Of a stretch of DNA of 64,000 nucleotides, positions 18,814 to 27,326 are shown one piece after another (position 1 is the first letter of the stretch; each line of letters opens with the position of its first letter). Under the pieces are notes generated by a model. The model was not told the origin of the DNA and did not search any database. It saw only the letters and a list, made by a program, of their open reading frames with translations. This DNA comes from an uncultured Pelagibacteraceae bacterium (GTDB taxonomy: Bacteria > Pseudomonadota > Alphaproteobacteria > Pelagibacterales > Pelagibacteraceae). The translations under genes were made by a program, and so were the position numbers. The stretch is taken from NCBI GenBank assembly GCA_902581405.1, contig CACHOJ010000005.1, forward strand, positions 1-64,000. The letters run 5' to 3'.

Positions 18814-18909
18814 AAATTTAATTTTAAGCTGTGAAAACTAACTGAAAAGTTAGTGTATGTCTATTATATTTAATTTTATTTACTTATTTTTTATATTAGT
18901 AATTTTTAT

Positions 18910-20061
18910 TTATTTTCGGAAAATAATTTTTGATTCATCTAGGTCTTTGATACTTTTACAGCCCATCAATATCATGTTACGTCTTATTTCATCATGCATA
19001 TTTTGTAATAATCTTTCAATACCTTGTTGTCCGCCAGCCCCTAAACTAAACAAAAATGCTTTACCAAAACTACAAGCTGTCGCACCCGCTGCAAGTGCTT
19101 TCAATACATGTGTACCTCTTCTAACACCCCCATCTAATATAACCTCTAATTTATCACCTACTGCATCCCTAATAGCTTTTACCTGATCAAATGGAGATCT
19201 AGATCCATCAAGTTGTCTTCCTCCATGATTTGATATCATTATAGCTGTACATCCAATATCTATAGCTTTTTTTGCATCTTCAACTGACATAACTCCTTTA
19301 AGAGCAATAGGGCCATCCCATTTTTTGATGCAGTATTCTGCATCTTTCCAATTCATAGCTGGATCATACTGTTCATTTATATATCCCATAACAGATTGAG
19401 CAATATTTGTTCCTTTTTCAACTTTATCTTTCAGATTAGCTAATTCAAATTTCTTATTTGTAAAATAATTGAATACCCACTGCGGTCTCATGGCGAAACT
19501 CATTAGGCTATCTAATGTAAATTTTGGAGGTGTTGTAAAACCTGTTCTATGGTCCCTTTCCCTATTTCCAGCAACGATTGTATCAACAGTAATACACATA
19601 CCATTGAAGTTTGCTCTTTTACATCTATCAATTAAGTCGTCAGTTATAGATTGATCTTTATGGATATATAATTGAAAGATTTTCGGTCCACTTGAAAGAT
19701 TTGCAATTTCTTCGATCGAAAAAGATGCCATTGTAGACATACTATAAATTGTACCAAATTTTTCTGCTGCACGAGCAGATGCTTTGTCTCCATCTGGATG
19801 ATATAAACTTTGCATTGCAGTAGGAGACAAAAAAATTGGCATGTCCATTTTTGTTCCAAAAACCTCAGTTTTTAAATCTGGCTCACCGACACTATTTAAA
19901 ATATTTGGGACTAGATCGCAGTCATTAAATGAATCTGTGTTTCTATTCATTGTGACTTCATCGTCAGCTCCACCATCAATGTAATGAAAAATCGGGGCAG
20001 GTAATTTTTTTTTTGCTAGCTTTCTAAAGTCATCGAAATTGTAGCAATTCTTTAGACTCAT
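18910..20061 (-). CDS. lldD: FMN-dependent L-2-hydroxyacid dehydrogenase (lactate dehydrogenase-like), copy 1
   Basis: 383 residues, TIM-barrel of the glycolate oxidase/L-lactate dehydrogenase family. The catalytic His and substrate Arg are in SNHGGRQLDGSRSPFDQ (around residue 275), phosphate-binding in LDGGVRRGTHVLKALAAGA and the N-terminal PIFHYIDGGADDEVT. Oxidises an L-2-hydroxy acid to the 2-oxo acid. It is the downstream member of a tandem pair with the same length; start and upstream stop overlap by one base (TAATG), so both are translated together. Confidence 0.9.
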   Translation of the reverse strand: MSLKNCYNFDDFRKLAKKKLPAPIFHYIDGGADDEVTMNRNTDSFNDCDLVPNILNSVGEPDLKTEVFGTKMDMPIFLSPTAMQSLYHPDGDKASARAAEKFGTIYSMSTMASFSIEEIANLSSGPKIFQLYIHKDQSITDDLIDRCKRANFNGMCITVDTIVAGNRERDHRTGFTTPPKFTLDSLMSFAMRPQWVFNYFTNKKFELANLKDKVEKGTNIAQSVMGYINEQYDPAMNWKDAEYCIKKWDGPIALKGVMSVEDAKKAIDIGCTAIMISNHGGRQLDGSRSPFDQVKAIRDAVGDKLEVILDGGVRRGTHVLKALAAGATACSFGKAFLFSLGAGGQQGIERLLQNMHDEIRRNMILMGCKSIKDLDESKIIFRK

Positions 20062-21212
20062 TATCTTCTGAATCTTAAATTACTTCTATTTAGATCACTA
20101 ATTTTTGTGCAACCCATGAGTTTCATGTCACGTTGCAGCTCTGTTTTGTATTGATTTAAGGCTCTTTCAACACCAGCTTGGCCTGCAGCAGCTAGTGCAT
20201 ATAAATAAAGCCTACCACCTGAACATGCTTTAGCACCTAGTGACAATGCTTTCAGCATATGAGTACCTCTGTGAATTCCTCCTTCACATATAACATCAAG
20301 TTTATCTCCAACAGCATCAACTATTTCTGCTAATTGATCAAACGGAGATCTGGATCCATCAAGTTGTCTTCCACCATGATTGGAAACCATTATACCAGTA
20401 CATCCAATATCCACAGCTCTTTTTGCATCTTCTACGCTCATTATACCTTTAAGAGCAAAATGACCTCCCCATTTAGAACAAAGATTTTCAGCATCTTTCC
20501 AGTTCATAGATTGATCTAGCATGGTAGAAAAATAACTTCCAATCGAAGAGTTAGTACTGGTACCTTCTTTAACAAAATCTTGAAGATGAGGTAATTCAAA
20601 CTTACCTTTTGTTAAATAGTTTATTCCCCACATAGGCTTTATGGCAAAGCTAAATAGACTTGATAAAGTTAATTTTGGAGGCGATGTAAAGCCAGTTCTT
20701 AAATCTCTCTCCCTATTTCCACCAGTAATAGTATCTACTGTTAATGCCATTACATCAAACTTTGCTGCTTTAGCCCTCTCTAGACAAGAGTCATTAAGAC
20801 CTCTGTCTTTATGAAAGTAAAATTGAAACATTTTAGGTGTATCAATCATAGATGATATTTCTTCAACACTTACAGTTGCTAAAGCTGAAACACCAAACAT
20901 TGTATTAAATTTTTTTGCTGCTTTTCCTACAGCTCTTTCTCCATCATAATGGAAAAGTCTTTGTAAGGCTGTAGGCGCTAGATAAAAAGGTAGGTCCAAT
21001 TTTTTTCCAAATATTGTTGTTGAAAGATCAACACTTTCTACTCCTCTTAAAACATTTGGAACTAAATCAACATCATCAAAAGCACTTGTATTCCTAGCAT
21101 ATGTTATCTCATCGTCTGCAGCACCATCTATGTAATGGAAAATTGGAGAAGGTAATTTTTTCTTAGCTAATTTTCTAAAATCACTAAAATTGTGACAATC
21201 TTTTAAATTCAT
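20061..21212 (-). CDS. lldD: FMN-dependent L-2-hydroxyacid dehydrogenase (lactate dehydrogenase-like), copy 2
   Basis: 383 residues, a paralogue of the neighbouring gene with the same motifs: PIFHYIDGAADDEIT, SNHGGRQLDGSRSPFDQ (around 275) and CEGGIHRGTHMLKALSLGA. The second motif has Cys-Glu in place of the usual Leu/Val-Asp at the FMN phosphate strand, so the two copies are not interchangeable. Upstream copy of the tandem; 9 bp after the PagL-like gene on the same strand. The two enzymes may differ in side-chain preference (lactate, glycolate, longer hydroxy acids). Confidence 0.9.
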   Translation of the reverse strand: MNLKDCHNFSDFRKLAKKKLPSPIFHYIDGAADDEITYARNTSAFDDVDLVPNVLRGVESVDLSTTIFGKKLDLPFYLAPTALQRLFHYDGERAVGKAAKKFNTMFGVSALATVSVEEISSMIDTPKMFQFYFHKDRGLNDSCLERAKAAKFDVMALTVDTITGGNRERDLRTGFTSPPKLTLSSLFSFAIKPMWGINYLTKGKFELPHLQDFVKEGTSTNSSIGSYFSTMLDQSMNWKDAENLCSKWGGHFALKGIMSVEDAKRAVDIGCTGIMVSNHGGRQLDGSRSPFDQLAEIVDAVGDKLDVICEGGIHRGTHMLKALSLGAKACSGGRLYLYALAAAGQAGVERALNQYKTELQRDMKLMGCTKISDLNRSNLRFRR

Positions 21213-21221
21213 ATCTTTAGA

Positions 21222-21722
21222 TTAAAATTTTTTTATATAATTAAACATATAACTATTTGCCCCAGGATTCTTATCTCCAAGACTAGCATTAGATATATGA
21301 TTATATGAGACAGCTATTTCGCTATTATTTGAAAATTCATAAGATATTTGAATTTCAGTTTTAAACTCAATAACATGACCTAAATCTTTACCATCACCTT
21401 CAGAGTATAATCCAGGTGTAAAACTTGGGGTAAATTTTAGTGGTCCCTCATTGTAAATCTGAAACCCTGTATAAATATACGCAGCATTATCAGCTGTAAC
21501 CATTAAACCCGTTACTGGTTGAAGTGTTCCTAAAAAACTCTCTTTATTTTTTCCAGTATTGATATGTTGTATACCAAATAAGGTAGCTTTTTTTCCATCA
21601 TCACTAAAATCAAAAGTTCCAGTATAAAAACTCCAATTTTCATTAGAATTATGTCCATCTGCTTTCGCTAGATTAAATACTAGTAAAAAATAAATTAAAA
21701 ATATTTTTAAAATGATTTTCAT
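21222..21722 (-). CDS. PagL-like outer-membrane acyloxyacyl hydrolase
   Basis: 166 residues with a signal peptide (MKIILKIFLIYFLLVFNLAKA) and alternating beta-strand character ending in an aromatic residue (YIKKF), as in outer-membrane barrels. The segment YNHISNASLGDKNPGAN carries His142 and Ser144, equivalent to the His-x-Ser of the lipid A 3-O-deacylase PagL active site; the acidic third residue is not obvious (Asn156 at the expected position). Probable lipid A or other lipid deacylase. Located between the ccm genes and the hydroxyacid dehydrogenases on one strand. Confidence 0.72.
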   Translation of the reverse strand: MKIILKIFLIYFLLVFNLAKADGHNSNENWSFYTGTFDFSDDGKKATLFGIQHINTGKNKESFLGTLQPVTGLMVTADNAAYIYTGFQIYNEGPLKFTPSFTPGLYSEGDGKDLGHVIEFKTEIQISYEFSNNSEIAVSYNHISNASLGDKNPGANSYMFNYIKKF

Positions 21723-21734
21723 AAATAATTGTAT

Positions 21735-22100
21735 CTACTTTATAGATACTTTTCTGAGAATTAGAATACCGCCAAAAACAAACAAAATCAAAGGTAATAC
21801 CCACAGTAAAATTGTATTTTTATTAATTTCTGGATCATAAACTATCCATTCGCCATATTTAGCTTTAAGATATTCATAGATTTGTTCATCATTTTTACCT
21901 TCATCAATTTTATTTTGTATTAGAATTTTCATACTTAATGCAAAATCCGATTGAGAGTCATAAACTGATTGTCCTTGGCAAATTAAGCATCTTAGATTTT
22001 TCGAAATTTTATCAACTTCTTGGGAAGTCTCAGCTAAAGAATAATTTTGAAAGAATAATAAAATAATTAGTAATCTAAATAAAATTTTCATCATTTTCAT
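21735..22100 (-). CDS. ccmH: cytochrome c maturation protein CcmH
   Basis: 121 residues: signal/anchor, then the thioredox motif LRCLICQ (Cys38, Cys41) and a C-terminal membrane helix (about 94-114). Reduces or handles the apocytochrome CXXCH cysteines for heme attachment in the periplasm. This is the short CcmH/CycL form without the TPR (CcmI) part. Overlaps the ccmG end by 4 bp and ends the ccm run. Confidence 0.94.
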   Translation of the reverse strand: MKMMKILFRLLIILLFFQNYSLAETSQEVDKISKNLRCLICQGQSVYDSQSDFALSMKILIQNKIDEGKNDEQIYEYLKAKYGEWIVYDPEINKNTILLWVLPLILFVFGGILILRKVSIK

Positions 22101-22621
22101 TGAACTATATTAATAATTTTTGCAAATGCGTTATCATCTAAAGGACCAATAAATTTTTGAATAATCAATTTAGATTTATTATCAATCAAATAAGTTTCAG
22201 GTACGCCAAACGCACCAAATTCAATTGCATTAATCCCTTTGGGATCAGTAATTATATTTGTGTAGGGATTTCCAAGTTCACTAAGAAATTGTTTAGCGTT
22301 TTTTTCATCGTCTTTATAATTAATACCTATAATACTTAATTTGTCTAAAGAATTTAAATTTAATAAATATGCATGCTCATCACGACAAGGTAAACACCAG
22401 GAAGCCCATATATTAATTAAAGACATACCCTCATTATTTAGTAGTTCATTTATAAAAACTTCTTCTTCAGAAAAAAGATATTTTGCTTTAAAATTGAAAT
22501 CAACATTGCTCTCTTTAATTTCTGGAGAATAAATATTTGATTTGTCTAACCCCTTTAAGAGTATGAAAAAAGAAAACAGTGTAATTAAAACTATACTGAT
22601 TAATTTTATGTTTTTAGACAT
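22097..22621 (-). CDS. ccmG: thiol:disulfide interchange protein CcmG/DsbE
   Basis: 174 residues: N-terminal membrane anchor (about 5-22) and a periplasmic thioredoxin fold with WASWCLPCRDEH (Cys76, Cys79) and the cis-proline in FGVPETYLID. Supplies reductant to apocytochrome c via CcmH. Start overlaps the ccmF stop by 8 bp. Confidence 0.95.
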   Translation of the reverse strand: MSKNIKLISIVLITLFSFFILLKGLDKSNIYSPEIKESNVDFNFKAKYLFSEEEVFINELLNNEGMSLINIWASWCLPCRDEHAYLLNLNSLDKLSIIGINYKDDEKNAKQFLSELGNPYTNIITDPKGINAIEFGAFGVPETYLIDNKSKLIIQKFIGPLDDNAFAKIINIVQ

Positions 22622-24485
22622 TTTTTTTCTTTAAACTTAATATCCCACCCAATGAAATTAATAATACTGAAATCCAAATCCAAATCATAAATGGTTTAAT
22701 TTGATATCGCACATTATAAAAACCATCGTTTTTAATTATATTAAATACTAAAAAATTATCTGCAAAAATTGTAGTGGAAATATCAGCTTCACTGGTAATG
22801 GTTTCAGGTTGGTCATAAATTCTAATTTCAGGTTTTAAACTTAATGAATTATTTTTATCAACAATGTTAAATTCGCCAATTAATGTTTGATAATTTTGTT
22901 TTTTAATTACTTCAATATTTTGAAATTGAATTATTTTATCTAAAAATTTTATTTCATCTCCAACTCTCATGTTTGATGAATGTTCTTTGGCTAACACACC
23001 ATTTAATAAAATACTTAAAATTAACAGACTGAAACCAAAATGAGAGATTTTTTGAGATATATTAATATTTTTTCCAAAAAAATCTCTAATTGTCACAAAA
23101 AATAAAAATAAACTGAAAATAAATAGAGGAAGAGATAAAAGATAAGAAACGCCAAATTTATTTACAAAAATATAAGAAATTACAATTGATATTATAAAAA
23201 TAAAGATATCTTTTAAATTAATCTTTTCCATCTTATCTTTTATCCATTTAATATTGGGTCCGATTGCCATAAAAAATAAAAATGGAATTAAGAATGGGAT
23301 AATTAATTTATGGTAAAAAGGTGGTCCGATCGAAATTTTTTCGTTGTTAATTACCTCTAAAAAAATTGGATAAACTGTACCAATCAAAACTACTGATAAA
23401 AAAAACATCATGAATAAATTATTAATTAACACAGCAGTTTCTTTACTTATTAAAAAAGTTTTGGTTGAGCTGACTGTAATCTTTTTTTGATAAAAAAAAT
23501 AAATAAATATAGAGATAAAAATTAATACAAATAAAAAACACAAAATAAACACTCCACGTGATGGATCGTTTGCAAAAGTATGAATTGAATTTAAAATTCC
23601 AGATCTAACTAAAAAAGTTCCACTCATACTTAATGAGAAAGTTGTAATTGATAAAATTATTGTCCATGATTGAAATGTTCCTCGTTTCTCTAAAGTAAAA
23701 ACTGTGTGTAATAATGCTGTCAGGCAAAGCCAAGGCATTAGTGATACATTTTCAACAGGGTCCCAGAACCAAAAACCTCCCCATCCTAATTCGTAATACG
23801 CCCATATAGATCCTAAGAGAATACCAATAGATAAAAATACCCACGAAATTAAAACCCATCTTTTAATGTGACTTGCCCAAGATTTATTAATAGAGCCAGA
23901 GATAATTGCACCTAAAGCGGATGAGAATATAATAGAGGTTCCAACATAACCTAAATATAAAATGGGAGGATGAATTGCTAAAGCAGGATCTTGGAGTATT
24001 GGATTTAATCCTGTTCCTTCAGAGGGAATTGGAAATATATTCGCAAAAGGATTGGATGTGAAAAGTATAAATAGAAGAAAACCTAAAATTATAATTTCCT
24101 GGAAAAATAATGTAAGAGTTCTGTATCTTTGAGAAAGATTTTTTGAGTCTATTGTAAACAAAAATAAAAAAATTGTTAACACTAATAACCATAAAAGCAA
24201 ACTTCCCTCATGATTACCCCATGTCCCAGAAACTTTATAGAATAGGGGTTTTGTAGTATGAGAGTTATTGTAAACAGTCTCGTTACTAAAGTCTGATGTT
24301 ACAAAAGCATAAATTAAAGTTAGAAAACTAATTATAACCATTAAAGATTGTACGGATATTAACGAAAAAATATTGCCACTCAAAACATTAGAAGAATTCC
24401 TAAACGATAATGAGGTTTTTATAATTATAAAAATCGAAATTAATAAAGCTATATATAAAGAGTAATTCCCTAGTTGATTGACCAT
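22614..24485 (-). CDS. ccmF: heme lyase CcmF
   Basis: 623 residues, polytopic membrane protein with the WWD-type heme-handling domain GWGGFWFWDPVENVS (about 235-249), and conserved WGNHEGSLLLW earlier. Joins holo-CcmE heme to apocytochrome c as part of the CcmFGH complex. Starts one base after the ccmE stop and overlaps ccmG. Confidence 0.96.
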   Translation of the reverse strand: MVNQLGNYSLYIALLISIFIIIKTSLSFRNSSNVLSGNIFSLISVQSLMVIISFLTLIYAFVTSDFSNETVYNNSHTTKPLFYKVSGTWGNHEGSLLLWLLVLTIFLFLFTIDSKNLSQRYRTLTLFFQEIIILGFLLFILFTSNPFANIFPIPSEGTGLNPILQDPALAIHPPILYLGYVGTSIIFSSALGAIISGSINKSWASHIKRWVLISWVFLSIGILLGSIWAYYELGWGGFWFWDPVENVSLMPWLCLTALLHTVFTLEKRGTFQSWTIILSITTFSLSMSGTFLVRSGILNSIHTFANDPSRGVFILCFLFVLIFISIFIYFFYQKKITVSSTKTFLISKETAVLINNLFMMFFLSVVLIGTVYPIFLEVINNEKISIGPPFYHKLIIPFLIPFLFFMAIGPNIKWIKDKMEKINLKDIFIFIISIVISYIFVNKFGVSYLLSLPLFIFSLFLFFVTIRDFFGKNINISQKISHFGFSLLILSILLNGVLAKEHSSNMRVGDEIKFLDKIIQFQNIEVIKKQNYQTLIGEFNIVDKNNSLSLKPEIRIYDQPETITSEADISTTIFADNFLVFNIIKNDGFYNVRYQIKPFMIWIWISVLLISLGGILSLKKKNV

Positions 24486-24486
24486 T

Positions 24487-24906
24487 CTAATTTTCTTTTA
24501 AAGATTCTGCTACCTCTGGGGGCATATAGTTTTCATCATGCTTTGCCAAAATTTTCACCGCCTTAAAATAATTTCTGTCTTGAAGAAATCCCTCAGCGAC
24601 AACTCCTTTTTCTTCCTCAAACAAATTTGGTATTGAGCCTTTATAATTTACTATAAGCTCGTTTTTAAAATCAGTTATTACAAAATTTACTTCAGATTGA
24701 TTAATATTGATTGAATTTTTTTTTACCATTCCACCAACTCTAATTTTTTTTTTTGTGACTTCAGAAAGTACTTTAATTTCTGTTGGTGATTTAAAATAAA
24801 CTACATTTTCTTCCAGCGATTTTATAATTAAAAAAGAAACTAGAACTAAAGAAATAAATATTGATAATATAAAAACAGCTCTTAATTTTACTTTTTTACC
24901 ATACAT
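24487..24906 (-). CDS. ccmE: heme chaperone CcmE
   Basis: 139 residues, one N-terminal membrane anchor and a periplasmic OB fold. The covalent heme-binding His123 lies in [10 protein letters not shown] with Tyr127 four residues on, as in the family motif HDxxY. Carries heme from CcmC to CcmF. Confidence 0.95.
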   Translation of the reverse strand: MYGKKVKLRAVFILSIFISLVLVSFLIIKSLEENVVYFKSPTEIKVLSEVTKKKIRVGGMVKKNSININQSEVNFVITDFKNELIVNYKGSIPNLFEEEKGVVAEGFLQDRNYFKAVKILAKHDENYMPPEVAESLKEN

Positions 24907-24918
24907 GAAAATAAGTAA

Positions 24919-25152
24919 TTAAATCTTAGAAACTGATGAAGTAGCTAAAATTTCTTTGAAAGTTTCTTGTTTTTTTGCTTTTTCAACTTTCTCTGTATCT
25001 AAACTTTCAAATTTTGCTTCAAATTTTTTCTGCTCTTTAATTAACTGAAGCTTAATAACTGAATGTAAAATCCAAAAACAAGATAAAGTAAACATAAAAG
25101 AAGACCATACGTATAAGCCGTACCCATTCATGTATAAAACGTCTTGAATCAT
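24919..25152 (-). CDS. ccmD: heme exporter protein CcmD
   Basis: 77 residues: one membrane helix (MNGYGLYVWSSFMFTLSCFW region) and a charged cytoplasmic tail. Sequence is weakly conserved but the conserved Gly-Tyr before the helix and its position between ccmC and ccmE identify it. Helps release holo-CcmE from CcmC. Start overlaps the ccmC stop by 4 bp. Confidence 0.85.
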   Translation of the reverse strand: MIQDVLYMNGYGLYVWSSFMFTLSCFWILHSVIKLQLIKEQKKFEAKFESLDTEKVEKAKKQETFKEILATSSVSKI

Positions 25153-25856
25153 AATCTATCTAATCCTTTATTCTTAATTTTTATCAGTTCTGTATTATAT
25201 TTCATCAAAAATATCAAAAGTGAAAAAAGTGCAAATGCCGCAGTCATTATTCCCAAAGGTAGCAGCATTGATGAATGAATTGAGGTTTCTTTAAGCAGAT
25301 TTATCGAAGCTGGTTGGTGAAGAGTAGACCACCAATCTACAGAAAATTTGATAATTGGAACATTAATTACTCCAAATATAGCGATATAGGAACTTAATTT
25401 TACAGCTTTATCCTCTGTTCCTACAATTCTCCAAGATAAAATAAACATTAAATAAAATATTGCTAATAATAACATGGAAGTAATTCTTGCATCCCATGCC
25501 CACCAAGTTCCCCAGGTGGGTTTGCCCCATATTGATCCAGTTACTAGAGCAATTATATTAAAAACAAATCCTGATGGAGCTAAACTTTTAGTAATTAGCG
25601 AAAAATCTTTATTTTTAAAAATAATAATACCGAATGACAAAACTGATATTAATGAAAAAATTCCTAGTGAGATCCAAGCAGCAGGAACATGTACATACAT
25701 AATTCTAACAGAGTCACTTTGTTTATAATCCTCTGGTGAAAGGATTAAAGCTTCAACAAGTCCAAGGATTAAGATTAAAATAAATACGATGAAAACAAAT
25801 TTTTGAGATTTATTGATAATCTGAATTAGGTTTTTTGGTTTAATATAATTTAACAT
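25149..25856 (-). CDS. ccmC: heme exporter protein CcmC
   Basis: 235 residues, about six membrane helices, with the tryptophan-rich motif WGTWWAWDARIT (about 120-131) and flanking conserved His in YVHVPAAW and LHQPAS. Loads heme on CcmE. First gene of ccmCDEFGH; ccmA and ccmB are not adjacent and must lie elsewhere if present. Confidence 0.95.
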   Translation of the reverse strand: MLNYIKPKNLIQIINKSQKFVFIVFILILILGLVEALILSPEDYKQSDSVRIMYVHVPAAWISLGIFSLISVLSFGIIIFKNKDFSLITKSLAPSGFVFNIIALVTGSIWGKPTWGTWWAWDARITSMLLLAIFYLMFILSWRIVGTEDKAVKLSSYIAIFGVINVPIIKFSVDWWSTLHQPASINLLKETSIHSSMLLPLGIMTAAFALFSLLIFLMKYNTELIKIKNKGLDRL

Positions 25857-25914
25857 TTTTTTAGTTATCTATATCAAATTAAAAAATTTTGAAAATTTTT
25901 ATGCTGAGTTATTC

Positions 25915-26050
25915 TGACCAAGAACACAGAGGGAGATAAATAAATGGATAAATTAAGCATCCTTGGTCAAAATATTTAAATATCCTAACCCTCATGTATG
26001 TCGAAGATTTGCACGAAATGTGTTTAAATGATGTAATTTTGTCTAGTTAG
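25915..26050. other. possible small structured RNA or tiny ORFs in the ccmC-hspQ gap
   Basis: The gap holds an inverted repeat TGACCAAG/CTTGGTCA (25915-25922 with 25962-25969). On the plus strand its loop contains a textbook ribosome-binding sequence (AGAGGGAG, 25928-25935) 8 bases before an ATG (25944) opening an 11-codon frame, MDKLSILGQNI. CCCTC (25989-25993) could pair with GAGGG (25929-25933), competing with ribosome binding. A second frame of 18 codons, MYVEDLHEMCLNDVILSS, follows at 25994 and overlaps the hspQ end. I do not recognise either peptide. It may instead be part of the ccmC 5' region on the minus strand. Confidence 0.3.
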
Positions 26051-26363
26051 AGGGCTTGAAATAACTAGAGCCTCTTTTTCCTGAAAATATTTCATTTATT
26101 AATGGGTGTTTAATGGGCTCATCAGAGTCGTCTACTAATAGATTTTGCTCAGAAACATATGCTTCGTATGTTATTTCATCATTCTCAGCCAACAAATGAT
26201 AGAAAGGTTGATCTTTTCTAGGTCTAACGTTTTTTGGTATAGATTGATACCACTCCTCTGAGTTATTAAACTCAAAATCTACATCATAAATTACACCTCT
26301 GAAGTCAAAGTGCTTATGTTTTACAACGTCTCCAATTGAAAATTTTCCTTTTTGAATAGTCAC
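26043..26363 (-). CDS. hspQ: heat shock protein HspQ (YccV-like)
   Basis: 106 residues; FSIGDVVKHKHFDFRGVIYDVD, then the conserved RPRKDQPFYHLLAEN core and the terminal LINEIFSGKR. HspQ binds hemimethylated DNA (DnaA regulation) and acts as specificity factor for Lon in enterobacteria. The frame starts with GTG at 26363, with no ribosome-binding site; a promoter-like pattern puts the transcription start at that GTG, supporting it as a leaderless start. Confidence 0.92.
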   Translation of the reverse strand: MTIQKGKFSIGDVVKHKHFDFRGVIYDVDFEFNNSEEWYQSIPKNVRPRKDQPFYHLLAENDEITYEAYVSEQNLLVDDSDEPIKHPLINEIFSGKRGSSYFKPSN

Positions 26364-26369
26364 ATAATA

Positions 26370-26398
26370 AATATGGATATTTAAAAATAAAAATCAAT
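26370..26398 (-). promoter_or_regulatory. heat-shock-type promoter of hspQ
   Basis: On the minus strand ATTGA (26394-26398) is followed after the same spacing as upstream of hslV by TATCCATATTTA (CC at 26375-26376). The CC lies 13 bases before the GTG start of hspQ, exactly as in hslV. It fits the RpoH pattern CTTGAA...CCATNT loosely at -35 and well at -10. Shared design at two heat-shock genes is the main support. Confidence 0.5.
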
Positions 26399-26440
26399 AA
26401 AAAAAATATGATTGTTTTATTATTCTGCTATTATGTAGCA

Positions 26441-26992
26441 GTGAATAAATCTGTTTTAAAATTTGTTACTGATTTAGGGCCTTTGGTAATATTTTTTTAT
26501 TTTTATTACAATAATGACAAAAACTTAATTGTTGCAATACCTCCACTTATAGTTGCAACTATTATAGCAGTTTTGATTATGTGGATTGTTGAAAAAACAA
26601 TTCCAAAAGTACCACTAATTAGTGGAATATTAATTACACTATTTGGTGGTTTAACAATTTATTTTGATGATCCTATATTTATCTACATGAAACCAACAAT
26701 AATAAATATTTTGTTTGGTCTTGCATTAATGTTCGGAAAATACTTCACCAACGAACCAGTTTTAAAAAAATTACTAGGGAAATCTATGCCGTTAAGTGAT
26801 GAAGGATGGGAGATTTTAAATAAAAGATGGACATACTTCTTTTTTGGACTAGCAATATTGAATGAAATAATATGGAGAACTCAATCTGAAGAATTCTGGG
26901 TTAACTTTAAAGTATGGGGAATGTTGCCTATAACCTTTATTTTTACTGCATTTCAAATTGGTCTGATAAACAAATATAAATTAAATGAATAG
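26441..26992 (+). CDS. yciB: inner membrane protein YciB / septation protein A family
   Basis: About 183 residues from the GTG at 26441 (MNKSVLKFVTDLGPLVIFFYF), which matches the usual YciB N-terminus; an in-frame ATG at 26408 would add 11 residues. Five or so membrane helices, with FGGLTIYFDDPIFI, the RMLGK-like KLLGKSMPL and FWVNFKVWGMLPITF characteristic of the family. Implicated in envelope synthesis and division. The stop overlaps the DUF2794 gene by 8 bp. Confidence 0.9.
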   Translation: MNKSVLKFVTDLGPLVIFFYFYYNNDKNLIVAIPPLIVATIIAVLIMWIVEKTIPKVPLISGILITLFGGLTIYFDDPIFIYMKPTIINILFGLALMFGKYFTNEPVLKKLLGKSMPLSDEGWEILNKRWTYFFFGLAILNEIIWRTQSEEFWVNFKVWGMLPITFIFTAFQIGLINKYKLNE

Positions 26993-27323
26993 AAACTTAA
27001 AGCTAGTAGTAAATAATGTTAATAAAGATGAAAACAAAAAACTTTTTTTTGAAAGAACTGAGTTAAAAATTATATTAGATCTTTATGCAAAAATGGTTTC
27101 CTCAGGAAATTGGAAAGATTATGGTCTTTCTATTTCTGGAAAACAAGTAAGTTTCAGCGTTTTTAAAAATGCAGCTGAAAAAGCAATTTATAAAATTTGT
27201 AAAAATTTTAAACCATCAAACAAAAATCTAAAATATTTAATTACAGATACTAATGGTAAAATTTTAAAAAATTCTTACGATTTAAAAATACTCTTAAATA
27301 AAGTTGATTGGAAAAAAATTTAG
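26985..27323 (+). CDS. DUF2794 family protein
   Basis: 112 residues. FFERTELKIILDLYAKMVSSGNWKDYG, VSFSVFKNAAEKAIYKI and the terminal DLKILLNKVDWKKI correspond to the DUF2794 pattern of alphaproteobacteria. Cytoplasmic, no known activity. Overlaps yciB by 8 bp, so expression is coupled; convergent with the Bax-inhibitor gene. Confidence 0.82.
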   Translation: MNRNLKLVVNNVNKDENKKLFFERTELKIILDLYAKMVSSGNWKDYGLSISGKQVSFSVFKNAAEKAIYKICKNFKPSNKNLKYLITDTNGKILKNSYDLKILLNKVDWKKI

Positions 27324-27326
27324 GTC

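Noticed and set aside
25994-26050. 18-codon ORF overlapping the hspQ 3' end
   Set aside because: No ribosome-binding site and no recognisable product; mentioned only within the unexplained element.
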